Of a stretch of DNA of 15,686 nt, positions 8,169 through 15,401 are shown one piece after another; positions within the stretch are counted from its first letter, which is position 1; every line of letters begins with the position of its first letter. Source of the DNA: Bacteroidota bacterium (GTDB lineage: Bacteria > Bacteroidota > Bacteroidia > Chitinophagales > Chitinophagaceae). The notes under the pieces are model-generated. The model worked only from the letters and a program-made list of their open reading frames with translations. It searched no databases and was not told where the DNA came from. The stretch covers positions 1 to 15,686 of the forward strand of contig JAEZDC010000061.1 of the NCBI GenBank assembly GCA_023429825.1, written 5' to 3'. The position numbers and the translations under genes are program-made.

Positions 8169-9569
8169 TTATATACTCTTGCCCGTTTTCCGCTTCACAA
8201 ATTCTTTAAACTTCTTTTCTAAGTCCTTTATGTTTACCGTGCCTTGTTTAAAATCGCTCATAAATTGGTTTGTGAATATCTGCTCTCCAAACACTTCTTT
8301 GATCCATGTACACTTTGGATAATAACTCTTGTAATCACTCCAATTATGGTCACCGGAATACACACAACCGTAAGACTTGCCAGGTTCTTCTATACCAACA
8401 AATAACTGGTTGTCATCTTTAAGCCAGGTTCTGATGAACGGGTAAGCTATACGCCCATCAACGAAATATGCCAGTATATTTTCCCTTACTACTTTTTTAT
8501 CACCGTAAACATTCATTAAGACAAAACCATTCAGAAAACCATTTTTACACTCACCTCCCCAATATTCTGATCTGTTGATCTTAGATGTTAAATGACCATC
8601 TTTATCAGTTGATGTTTCGGATCCTGCAAAGGCTTCAATTTTACAGTCACCTCGCTCTCCTGTCACGGGATACATTTCCCAATTCTTATTAGCGAATTCA
8701 AAGCCGGCTTCTACTATCGCTTCGGCGGGGTTTTTTGTTTTAATTACTATAGGTTCATTTTCAACCACAGGTTCATCTTTCACTACCGGAACAATCTCGG
8801 GCTTTTGTTCCTGTTTGGGTTTACCCTTTACAAAATAAAAATCATCCGTATAATCCGAAGAAATCCATGGACGTTGATCGCCTCCCGATTCTGTTGATAC
8901 ATCACCCGCCACTTTCTTGAACACCTGTTCAATATTCAACCCCGGAGTATTAATGTACTTCAACAACTTCGAAGTGAACAATCCATTCCTGCCTGTACCA
9001 TCCGATGCCACTGCACCAGGCTTGGTAGAATACACCACGTAAGAACCTTTCGGTGCATTCACCATGTTCAATCCTCTGCCCGCACTTCTGCTGAAACTGC
9101 GGAAAGGATTATTGCGACAGGCATCCATAATAAAAATGTTCAACGGGTTACCCGCTTCTTCAATAGCACTCATCACATAATCCATACTCATGCATTGATC
9201 TTCCAGGTCGGCTTTGATCATTGGATTCGCACCTGCAGGGATCAGGTAGTTCACGCCATCCACCTGCACACCATGACCTGCATAGAACACCAGCCCCACC
9301 GTATTCTGTTTGATCTGTTTGAAATACTGAATGATGGATTCCTGCATCTGGCGCTTGGTCTGCGGCTCAAACACCTCGATCACCTTGAAGCCTTTTGTCT
9401 TCAGTGTCTTGCTCATATCCATGGCATCGTTGAGTGTGTTTTCAAGTGGTGCTACATGTTTGTAGTTCTTCACGCCGATAACGATCGCAACACGGTTCTC
9501 TGGTTGTGCATGTAATAGGGTAGTGGCAAGTAAAAGTGCAGAAAAGAAGAAATGACGAATTGTTCTCAT
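8169..9569 (-). CDS. Exported caspase-like (peptidase C14) protease
   Basis: The 466-residue product starts with a signal peptide (hydrophobic FFFSALLLATTLL, likely cut after HAQ or nearby). Residues about 25-250 are a textbook caspase p20-like domain: VAIVIGVKNY, catalytic His99 in FYAGHGVQVDGVNYLIP, Cys151 in IMDACRNNPF, and YSTKPGAVASDG near the substrate pocket, so it should be active. A Lys/Glu/Pro/Val-rich linker (about 253-280) leads to an unassigned C-terminal domain with four cysteines and a MORN-like WGGECKNGFLNGF. Known C14 relatives cut after basic or other specific residues; here the site would be the periplasm or cell surface. The CHAT protease gene lies 105 bases upstream on the same strand and the 124-residue gene 11 bases downstream. 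A weak TTTG / TATTTTTA pair in the upstream gap might be its own promoter. Catalytic assignment is firm; the role is unknown. Confidence 0.93.
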   Translation of the reverse strand: MRTIRHFFFSALLLATTLLHAQPENRVAIVIGVKNYKHVAPLENTLNDAMDMSKTLKTKGFKVIEVFEPQTKRQMQESIIQYFKQIKQNTVGLVFYAGHGVQVDGVNYLIPAGANPMIKADLEDQCMSMDYVMSAIEEAGNPLNIFIMDACRNNPFRSFSRSAGRGLNMVNAPKGSYVVYSTKPGAVASDGTGRNGLFTSKLLKYINTPGLNIEQVFKKVAGDVSTESGGDQRPWISSDYTDDFYFVKGKPKQEQKPEIVPVVKDEPVVENEPIVIKTKNPAEAIVEAGFEFANKNWEMYPVTGERGDCKIEAFAGSETSTDKDGHLTSKINRSEYWGGECKNGFLNGFVLMNVYGDKKVVRENILAYFVDGRIAYPFIRTWLKDDNQLFVGIEEPGKSYGCVYSGDHNWSDYKSYYPKCTWIKEVFGEQIFTNQFMSDFKQGTVNIKDLEKKFKEFVKRKTGKSI

Positions 9570-9674
9570 AAGTACAGCTTCAGCGTGATGGAATAAAAAT
9601 AGGGAAAAGAAGAATGAATGTCCAAAGAAGAAAGCAGTTTTGAATCGAAATGGAAATATTGCTAAAATGAATGT

Positions 9675-10937
9675 TTATAACACCTGCCCAACCAAATAAA
9701 AAGCACTCCAGTAATAAGGATGACTGTATTTCTCATTCTTTCTTAATTCCTTCATTGCTGTAAACAACGCCTCCAGCTTTGGAAGTGTAAGCAGGTGTTT
9801 GTAAAACGATGTCATCAATAATGCGGTGGCTTCATCATCCACTGCCCAATAGCTTGCCACAACTGTTTTGGCTCCGGCCTGCGACACCAGGTCTGCAGGT
9901 GAAAAAGCATATTTGTCATCTGCAGGTACACCGGAATGGCAGGCAGAGAGTACAATCATATTCAGCCTGCCTTTCTTCATTTCTGCCAGGCTCTTAAAAG
10001 TCAAAGCAGCAGCGTCTTGTTTACCGCTATGCATCACCAGGTAAGATTGTTCCATCTTCGTGAAATCTATCACACCATGTGTTGCAAAATGAATAATGCC
10101 GGGACCAGTACTTAACGATTGCTGCAGTTGTTCTATCGTTGCATGCTTACCTGAGTATACGGTAGCAGATGATGGAAAAAGCTGTTGGATGCTTGTAGCT
10201 TCACGATCGGCACCGGGTAAACTTCCGTCGGGGTTGGCATACACATGCAGCTGGCCGTTAAACGGTCTGTGAACAGATGACAAACTTTGGTAGTTAGAAA
10301 ATAAGAACAGGTCATGTGCTTCAGCCAAAGCATGCGCAGCATCACCGTTTTTAGCAAGTGCTGCGAAGGGTATCTTCTTTAATTTATTTACAGTAGCTAT
10401 GCCCCATTGTTTTTTTGATCCGATGAATGGAAGCACCGGTTCAATCAGTCTTTTATACAACCAGGCTGAACTGCTACGATAGCTTCCTGTTGCAAGCGTC
10501 TTCTTGCGAACCACAGATCTTAAGGTATCGTTGGTGGTTTTATGCGATAGTATGCTATTTACAAATGCATTCACATACAACTCCATACTGTCTGCCCGCA
10601 CATGCACCCTTAGTGCCTGGACATTCTCAGTAATACTGCTAAAGATATACAGGTATTTACTACCCTGCAGGTAGTTGACCACCGCCATCTGGTCGGGAAC
10701 ATAATACATATAATTTTTAAGATCGCCGGGGTTGAACTTGTTGGCAGCATACACGCCAAGACCAGGGTCGTTATCATAAAGTTGATAAACGAAGTTGAGG
10801 TAATCCTTATCCTCGATCACATCGTAAGTGAACTCGCCGCTGTGGATGGTCTTTGTTTGTGCATATAGTGAGATACAAGCTATGGCACTTGCAATCAAAG
10901 AAAGTAAAACCTTGTATGGAGGCGTGTAAGAGGGCAT
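9675..10937 (-). CDS. Exported CHAT-domain protease
   Basis: The 420-residue product begins with a signal peptide (KVLLSLIASAIACISLYAQ); cleavage after or near Y-A-Q is favoured, though Cys in SAIAC leaves a weak lipoprotein alternative. Residues about 28-160 are an unassigned N-terminal region without the TPR repeats common in this family. The CHAT (separase/caspase-related) domain fills about 165-420: KIPFAAL, LPGADREATSIQQLFP, His287 in IIHFATHGV, Cys333 in IVLSACHSG, then VVASYWAVDDEATALLM and the terminal YSHPYYWSAFYLVG. The His-Cys dyad is present, so it should be an active cysteine protease, acting outside the cytoplasm. Characterised CHAT proteases include separase and the TPR-CHAT protease of type III-E CRISPR, both cytoplasmic or nuclear, so those roles do not carry over. 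It appears first in a leftward unit with the caspase gene and the 124-residue gene. No clear promoter was found upstream. Confidence 0.92.
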   Translation of the reverse strand: MPSYTPPYKVLLSLIASAIACISLYAQTKTIHSGEFTYDVIEDKDYLNFVYQLYDNDPGLGVYAANKFNPGDLKNYMYYVPDQMAVVNYLQGSKYLYIFSSITENVQALRVHVRADSMELYVNAFVNSILSHKTTNDTLRSVVRKKTLATGSYRSSSAWLYKRLIEPVLPFIGSKKQWGIATVNKLKKIPFAALAKNGDAAHALAEAHDLFLFSNYQSLSSVHRPFNGQLHVYANPDGSLPGADREATSIQQLFPSSATVYSGKHATIEQLQQSLSTGPGIIHFATHGVIDFTKMEQSYLVMHSGKQDAAALTFKSLAEMKKGRLNMIVLSACHSGVPADDKYAFSPADLVSQAGAKTVVASYWAVDDEATALLMTSFYKHLLTLPKLEALFTAMKELRKNEKYSHPYYWSAFYLVGQVL

Positions 10938-11075
10938 TGCATTATTCTCTAAGCAAGATACGTTAGATTATTGCCTTTTGTAACTGTGCCTCTGCTGCTG
11001 GCTATGCCAGGTTATATTACAGCTATTGAAAAAAGCCTTTAAAATAATCAATGCCTATTTCTTGTTCTTTCTTCC

Positions 11076-11121
11076 CCGCAATGTCTCCTGGCTTAGCTGT
11101 GCGAGTTGGCGGACATTGCGG
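11076..11121. repeat. Inverted repeat, 10-bp perfect arms
   Basis: CCGCAATGTC (11076-11085) is the exact reverse complement of GACATTGCGG (11112-11121), with 26 bases between. It lies between the - strand hypothetical gene ending at 11217 and the CHAT gene. No T run follows on either strand, so it is not a classical terminator. The rest of 10938-11216 shows no gene I can support. Confidence 0.5.
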
Positions 11122-11216
11122 TTGATAGTAATACAGCCTTTACTTCCTACTTTTATTTTCGATGAACATGGCATTTATAAAGGTTACAAATTTTATCTAG
11201 CTGGAAGTATAGAGTT

Positions 11217-11957
11217 TTAATCTGCAGTGCCTATAAACCGTATCACTCCAGCTTTCATATCACTAACATCATTAATCTTCTCCAGCAACACATACTTCCC
11301 ATCCCTCAAAACATAATAGCTGATACTAATGCCATAAAAAGAAAACTCACTCACTGGCAACTTGTGCTCAAACACCAGGCGTTTCTTTGCTGTCAGCGTA
11401 GGTATGTAATCGGTTGCTTTGACATCACTGCAAGTATCTTCTCCGGTAATTTCGCACACCGCACTCATCACCTTCCAGTGCGTGGCTCCTTTCACATCGG
11501 CAGGAGACACATTTGTACAACTCACACACAGCTGTTCATCGGATTCTTTAATGCGTAACTTCTGGACAAATCGACTGAAAGGTGCCGCAGCATTCAATTC
11601 CACCTCGTTAAACAGCTTCTGCAAATTTTCCGTTCGTAGGATCCTTTCACCCCGCAGATTCAATTTATCAGCGGAAATAATGTTCCTGAGCAAGCCGGCC
11701 AATCTCGCGTTCATTGTGCCTTCTTTGCAGTCGGTGATTACTGAAGTCAATCCACGCCGGATAAGTTTTCCAAAATGGGAGCCCTTCGAAAATTCGCTGC
11801 AGTTGTCCCTGTTGGCCTGCATACTTGGCCGCCTTTTGAATTGAGATTTGCTGGGTCCTCCGGGTGTTCTCGCCAGCCCGCCATGTACTTTGTCAATGTA
11901 AAAACTGATGCCGCCGATCTTCCCTTTGAATGGGATGGGGCCACTTTGCTTCGCCAT
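11217..11957 (-). CDS. Bacteroidota hypothetical protein of the MAKQ-x-G-x-IGG-FY family
   Basis: The 246-residue product starts MAKQSGPIPFKGKIGGISFY, an opening I recognise from a widespread Bacteroidota hypothetical family (often followed by an 'AR..GG' stretch, here LARTPGG, and a block like QANRDNCSEFSKGSHFGKLI). No function is established to my knowledge. There is no signal peptide or membrane segment. The first 75 residues are strongly basic, which would fit nucleic-acid or structural binding, but that is inference. The C-terminal half is beta-rich and holds paired cysteines (LCVSCTN; AVCEITGEDTC). An AGGA sequence lies a few bases before the ATG, a better ribosome site than most genes here have. 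The gene stands alone between the CHAT gene and a structured non-coding region, and no co-transcribed partner is visible. Confidence 0.82.
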   Translation of the reverse strand: MAKQSGPIPFKGKIGGISFYIDKVHGGLARTPGGPSKSQFKRRPSMQANRDNCSEFSKGSHFGKLIRRGLTSVITDCKEGTMNARLAGLLRNIISADKLNLRGERILRTENLQKLFNEVELNAAAPFSRFVQKLRIKESDEQLCVSCTNVSPADVKGATHWKVMSAVCEITGEDTCSDVKATDYIPTLTAKKRLVFEHKLPVSEFSFYGISISYYVLRDGKYVLLEKINDVSDMKAGVIRFIGTAD

Positions 11958-12105
11958 ATTTCCTTTATTTAGGGTGATTGAAAAAACAACTCAAGCCATT
12001 CTTGCCTTCCATCCTCCCTGTTAAGTCGTGCTTACGGCGTACGATCCTAAGGGTTACTCCCTGCCTTCGGTATAGTAACCTTATACCTGCAGTAGGGTTG
12101 CTCTA

Positions 12106-12140
12106 TCCCTGCTTTATCCATATAACGGGGATAAAAGGGA
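12106..12140. repeat. Hairpin with 5+7-bp interrupted stem
   Basis: TCCCT (12106-12110) and TTTATCC (12113-12119) pair with GGATAAA (12129-12135) and AGGGA (12136-12140), leaving a 2-base GC bulge and a 9-base loop. There is no T run on the + strand side. It may be part of a structured transcript or a mobile remnant. Confidence 0.45.
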
Positions 12141-12263
12141 GATATTCCGGCTATATACCGGCTTCAGTTGCTGACTGTGAAGATAATAAATCGGGTAAAA
12201 AAATGAACTGCGTTCCGCGGTTGGAAAACAAAACCCGGCCCAGGGGCGACTTTGGTACGACCG

Positions 12264-12280
12264 AGAACCTGTCCGGTTCT
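12264..12280. repeat. Small perfect hairpin
   Basis: AGAACC (12264-12269) pairs exactly with GGTTCT (12275-12280) around the loop TGTCC. It is followed by an AT-rich but not T-only sequence, so terminator function is doubtful. Confidence 0.35.
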
Positions 12281-12363
12281 ATATAAACGTCCTCATAAAA
12301 CCTTTAGTCTTCTATCTTCTAAATATCAATGATTTTGTTGATTTGCTGCTGCCAAATAACCCG

Positions 12364-12393
12364 TTGGGCAATACCCTCATTGCCCTATATTTG
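12364..12393 (+). promoter_or_regulatory. Bacteroidota-type promoter for pdhA
   Basis: A TTG -33 element (12364-12366) lies 19 bases before TATATTTG (12386-12393), which fits the phylum's TAnnTTTG -7 consensus exactly. Transcription would start near 12400, leaving a leader of roughly 14 bases before the TTG start codon at 12414. Confidence 0.72.
12366..12385. promoter_or_regulatory. Palindrome filling the pdhA promoter spacer, candidate operator
   Basis: GGGCAAT (12366-12372) and ATTGCCC (12379-12385) are perfect inverted 7-mers six bases apart. They occupy the spacer exactly between the -33 and -7 elements. A third ATTGCCC half-site sits at 12413-12419, overlapping the start codon. The position fits a repressor or activator site; the binding protein is unknown. 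Confidence 0.45.
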
Positions 12394-12413
12394 CAACTCA
12401 AAATTTTTGACCA

Positions 12414-13409
12414 TTGCCCACTAAGTTCTCCAAAGAGACATACATGTACTGGTACGAATTGATGCAGTTGATTCGCCAGTTCGAGCTGAAGGCTGAAGAG
12501 ATGTATAAAATGGCCGGAAAGATCCGCGGATTTTTCCACGCTTATGTAGGCCAGGAAGCTATTGCCGCAGGTTGTATGACCGCCACCCGCCCCGACGATC
12601 CTTTTATCACTGCTTACCGCGACCATGGTTTCGCCTTAGCCAAAGGCACTTCTGCCAACGCTTGTATGGCCGAGTTATACGGTAAAGCAACCGGTTGCGC
12701 AAAAGGCAAAGGGGGAAGCATGCACTTCTTTGATGTAAAGAATAAATTCTTTGGTGGTCATGGTATCGTAGGTGCCCAGATAGGTACAGGTGCGGGTTTG
12801 GCATTCGCAGAAAAATACAGGGGCACAGATAATGTAGTGCTTTGCTTTTTCGGTGATGGCGCTGCACGCCAGGGTATGTTGCATGAGTCATTCAATCTTG
12901 CAATGCTTTGGAAATTGCCGGTAGTCTTTATTTGCGAGAATAACAACTACGCAATGGGTACGTCTATCCAGCGTACAAGTAATGTATTTGATATTTATAA
13001 ATTGGGGGATGCTTACGAAATGCCTGCCGATGTGATCGATGGCATGAGTGCAGAAGCTGTTCACGAAGGGATTTCACGTGCAGTGAAGAGAGGAAGAGAA
13101 GGGGGCGGACCTACTTTGATCGAGATCAAAACCTATCGGTATAAAGGACACTCTATCTCCGATCCGCAAAAATACAGGACCAAGGAAGAAGTGGAAGAGT
13201 ACAAGCAGAGAGACCCGATCGCTATGGTGTTGCAAACAATAAAGGATAACAAGTTCGCAACCGATGAAGAAATAAAAGCGATCGACGATAGAATTGCTAA
13301 GGTCGTAGACGAAAGCGTTGAATTTGCTGAGAAAAGTCCATGGCCCGATGACAGCGAAGTGCTGAAAGATGTATATGTAGATCAGAACTACGAATTCATT
13401 GTTGACTAA
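12414..13409 (+). CDS. pdhA: Pyruvate dehydrogenase E1 component, alpha subunit
   Basis: With the beta subunit this thiamine-diphosphate enzyme decarboxylates pyruvate and passes the acetyl group to the E2 lipoyl domain, linking glycolysis to the citrate cycle in the cytoplasm. The 331-residue product has the family length and motifs: GQEAIAAG, HGIVGAQIGTGAGLAFAEKY, the thiamine-binding GDG (147-149) ending at the N-N-N of ICENNNYAMGTS (176-178), and the loop YRYKGHSISDP (242-251). The TTG at 12414 is taken as start because an in-frame TGA sits just before it (12408-12410) and the next ATG (12444) would cut off the conserved KETYMYWYELM region. No E1 beta or E2 gene is adjacent in the window; the next gene, 31 bases on, is a TPR protein. 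A good promoter lies immediately upstream. Confidence 0.95.
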   Translation: MPTKFSKETYMYWYELMQLIRQFELKAEEMYKMAGKIRGFFHAYVGQEAIAAGCMTATRPDDPFITAYRDHGFALAKGTSANACMAELYGKATGCAKGKGGSMHFFDVKNKFFGGHGIVGAQIGTGAGLAFAEKYRGTDNVVLCFFGDGAARQGMLHESFNLAMLWKLPVVFICENNNYAMGTSIQRTSNVFDIYKLGDAYEMPADVIDGMSAEAVHEGISRAVKRGREGGGPTLIEIKTYRYKGHSISDPQKYRTKEEVEEYKQRDPIAMVLQTIKDNKFATDEEIKAIDDRIAKVVDESVEFAEKSPWPDDSEVLKDVYVDQNYEFIVD

Positions 13410-13440
13410 ATCATACTAATACCTAATAAACTCAATTGAA

Positions 13441-14130
13441 ATGAGCGAAAAGAAAACAGAGCATGTAGAAAGAAATGATGCGATCAATGCGCTGGATAGT
13501 TTTTGGAAACGTAATCAAAAAGTGATCACCGGTGTGCTTGTTGCGATCGTTGTGATCGTAGGTGGCTGGTTCTTATACAAACAATATGTAGTAAAGCCTA
13601 AGGAAACAAAAGCACAGGAAGCGATTTGGAAAGCTGAAGAATATTATAGGATGGATTCTCTAAAGCTGGCACTGAATGGTGATGGCACTAATAAAGGGTT
13701 CCTCTACGTTATTAAAACATATGACGATACTGAAGCGGGTGAACTGGCTAAATTTTATGCTGGAGTTTGTTACCTGAAATTAGATGATGCAGACAATGCT
13801 ATCAAATATCTGAAAGATTACGATACAGATTCTAAACTGATACAGGCGATCGCCTGGGGTAGATTAGCTGATGCGTATTCAGTAAAAGGTCAGAACGATA
13901 AGGCGATTGAATACTATAAAAAGGCAGCCCGGCATTTTTCTGATGACGCAGATAATGCTTCTGAATTTTTGTTCAGAGCGGCAGTATTAACTGAAGCAAA
14001 AGATCCTAAAGATGCAGTGGAACTGTACAAAGAGATCAAAGAAAAATATCCCAAAACAGAAAGAGGCTTTACAGCTGATAAATATATTTATCGCTTAAGT
14101 ATAGAGCCAAACGAATTTACCATTAAATAA
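13441..14130 (+). CDS. Membrane-anchored tetratricopeptide-repeat protein
   Basis: The 229-residue product has a short charged N-terminus, one membrane segment (about 28-46, VITGVLVAIVVIVGGWFLY) and a C-terminal helical part with TPR-like repeats: AGELAKFYAGVCYLKLDDAD, IAWGRLADAYSVKGQNDKAI, then a pair around EFLFRAAVLTEAKDPKDAVE. The layout matches the YfgM-like family of single-pass proteins with a periplasmic TPR domain, proposed elsewhere to act with the translocon and chaperones. Its role in this organism is unknown. The gene stops three bases before ribH and follows pdhA by 31 bases, so all three are probably co-transcribed. A TPR gene next to ribH recurs in Bacteroidota in my recollection. 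No catalytic motif is visible. Confidence 0.85.
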   Translation: MSEKKTEHVERNDAINALDSFWKRNQKVITGVLVAIVVIVGGWFLYKQYVVKPKETKAQEAIWKAEEYYRMDSLKLALNGDGTNKGFLYVIKTYDDTEAGELAKFYAGVCYLKLDDADNAIKYLKDYDTDSKLIQAIAWGRLADAYSVKGQNDKAIEYYKKAARHFSDDADNASEFLFRAAVLTEAKDPKDAVELYKEIKEKYPKTERGFTADKYIYRLSIEPNEFTIK

Positions 14131-14133
14131 ATA

Positions 14134-14610
14134 ATGGCAACACAAGGCAACACTTCATTGAACAAAGGCATTCCTTCAGTCAAGGATGCCTTTGTTGTTT
14201 TGGTCAAGACAGAATGGAATGCACCCATCGTAAATAAACTGGAAACAGGAGCAAAGAAGATATTGAAAGAACAAGGGATTTCCTTTAAGACGATCACTGT
14301 TCCCGGCGCTTTTGAAATTCCATTTGCTATTAAGACCTACGCAAACAACAAACCTGCTGATGCTTTCATTGCATTGGGTGCTGTTGTAAGAGGCGATACC
14401 CCCCATTTTGACTATGTATGTAAAGCCGTTACCGATGGTATCGTTAGCCTGAATATTTTACTGGATGCACCCGTTATCTTCGGTGTACTTACGGTAGATA
14501 ATGAACAACAGGCGAAAGAAAGAGTAGGAGGTGAGCATGGGCATAAAGGAGAAGAGGCTGCCATCACCGCTATAAAGATGATCGCATTGAACAGGAGTAT
14601 TGCTAAATAA
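14134..14610 (+). CDS. ribH: 6,7-dimethyl-8-ribityllumazine synthase
   Basis: This enzyme joins 5-amino-6-ribitylaminouracil and dihydroxybutanone phosphate to make lumazine, the penultimate step of riboflavin synthesis, and normally assembles into pentamers or 60-mer shells in the cytoplasm. The 158-residue product is full length. It shows the aromatic-site KTEWNAPIV (Trp28), TVPGAFEIP (55-63), ALGAVVRGDTPHFDYV with the catalytic His91, and the phosphate-binding VLTVDNEQQAKERVGGEHGHKGEEAA with Arg130. The ATG at 14134 lies three bases after the TPR gene's stop, so translation is probably coupled. No other riboflavin genes and no FMN riboswitch are seen nearby. Confidence 0.97.
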   Translation: MATQGNTSLNKGIPSVKDAFVVLVKTEWNAPIVNKLETGAKKILKEQGISFKTITVPGAFEIPFAIKTYANNKPADAFIALGAVVRGDTPHFDYVCKAVTDGIVSLNILLDAPVIFGVLTVDNEQQAKERVGGEHGHKGEEAAITAIKMIALNRSIAK

Positions 14611-14667
14611 TCTGATGATAGGTGAAAAACACCTGCGCTGATCGGTATGATCCAAACTAACGTTAAC

Positions 14668-14674
14668 TACTTTG
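14668..14674 (+). promoter_or_regulatory. Possible -7 element before the lutA-like gene
   Basis: TACTTTG at 14668-14674 resembles the phylum's TAnnTTTG element with one spacer base missing. It ends seven bases before the ATG, and no good TTG partner is found about 19 bases upstream. A small AGGTG/CACCT hairpin lies just before it at about 14620-14634. Confidence 0.3.
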
Positions 14675-14681
14675 TACAACT

Positions 14682-15401
14682 ATGAACGTTTCGATTTTTA
14701 TTCCCTGTTTTATAGACCAGTTATATCCCAACGTCGGCTTTAACATGGTGAAGGTGCTGGAGAAAGCGGGATGCACTGTATATTATAACCGCAATCAAAC
14801 CTGCTGCGGGCAACCTGCTTTCAATGCAGGCTTTTGGGGAGAAGCCAGGGAGGTTTGCAGTAAGTTCATCAATGATTTCAGGGATGCAGAATATGTGGTT
14901 TCTCCAAGTGCGAGTTGTTCCGGGTTTGTAAGAAATTATTATCCTAAATTATTTGAGAACTCATCATTGCATAATGAAATGAAGAGTTTGAAAGAAAGAA
15001 CATTTGAGTTTGCAGAGTTCATGATCAAAGTATTAAAAGTTGATGATGTAGGTGCAGTGTTCGAAGGCAAGGCCACTTACCATGATAGCTGCGCAGGTCT
15101 TCGGGAGATAGGAATTAAATCTGAACCCCGTCAGCTGTTAAGTAAAGTAAAAGGACTTGAACTGGTAGAGATGAACGATGTGGAAACCTGCTGTGGATTC
15201 GGTGGCACCTTCGCTGTGAAGTTTGAACCGATCAGTATTGCCATGGCAGATCAAAAAGCAACCAATGCAACGAATACACAGGCAGAATATCTCATTAGTA
15301 CAGACATGAGTTGCTTAATGCATATCGATGGATACATGAAACATGCAGGTTATCGCATGAAACCAATGCATATAGCAGATGTACTGGCAAGTGGATGGTA
15401 G
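14682..15401 (+). CDS. lutA: LutA-like Fe-S lactate utilisation subunit
   Basis: The 239-residue product is a cysteine-rich (Fe-S)-binding protein of the LutA/YkgE type (CCG domain family); LutA with LutB and LutC oxidises L-lactate to pyruvate in the cytoplasm. Two CCG half-domains are visible. The first has Cys9 in FIPCFIDQLYP, Cys41-Cys42 in TCCGQPAFNAG and Cys79 in SASCSGFVRNYYP. The second has Cys137 in YHDSCAGL, Cys170-Cys171 in TCCGFGGTFAVKF and Cys211 in DMSCLMHIDGY. Length matches Bacillus LutA. It lies 71 bases after ribH. No lutB or lutC is in the window; the 99-bp repeats that begin at its stop codon may separate it from any partner. Assignment to LutA and not another CCG-domain oxidoreductase subunit such as GlpC or HdrB-like is likely but not proven. 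Confidence 0.86.
   Translation: MNVSIFIPCFIDQLYPNVGFNMVKVLEKAGCTVYYNRNQTCCGQPAFNAGFWGEAREVCSKFINDFRDAEYVVSPSASCSGFVRNYYPKLFENSSLHNEMKSLKERTFEFAEFMIKVLKVDDVGAVFEGKATYHDSCAGLREIGIKSEPRQLLSKVKGLELVEMNDVETCCGFGGTFAVKFEPISIAMADQKATNATNTQAEYLISTDMSCLMHIDGYMKHAGYRMKPMHIADVLASGW

Larger units (their letters stand above)
11958..12413. other. Structure-rich non-coding region between divergent genes
   Basis: No gene is supported here; the 102-residue + strand frame at 11978-12286 has a random-looking composition. The stretch contains several hairpins: 12106-12140, 12264-12280 and the operator-like palindrome at 12366-12385, each listed separately. The sequence CCGG-CTATATA-CCGG at about 12148-12162 is a further short one. 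Part of it is the pdhA promoter; the rest has no assigned role and may be a remnant or a regulatory RNA leader. Confidence 0.6.

Noticed and set aside
9675..10937. TPR-CHAT protease of a type III-E CRISPR (Craspase) system
   Set aside because: No TPR repeats, no cas genes and a signal peptide; only the CHAT domain is shared.
11026..11220. 64-residue + strand reading frame
   Set aside because: No family resemblance, contains the inverted repeat and overlaps the stop end of the - strand gene.
11419..11844. 141-residue + strand reading frame opposite the orphan gene
   Set aside because: Lies entirely antisense to a recognisable protein family, so it is a shadow frame.
11978..12286. 102-residue + strand reading frame starting MKKQLKPF
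   Set aside because: Pro/Cys/Arg-rich random-looking composition running through several hairpins; no plausible domain.
14134..14610. FMN riboswitch controlling ribH
   Set aside because: Only three bases separate ribH from the preceding gene and no conserved RFN sequence was seen upstream of the operon.
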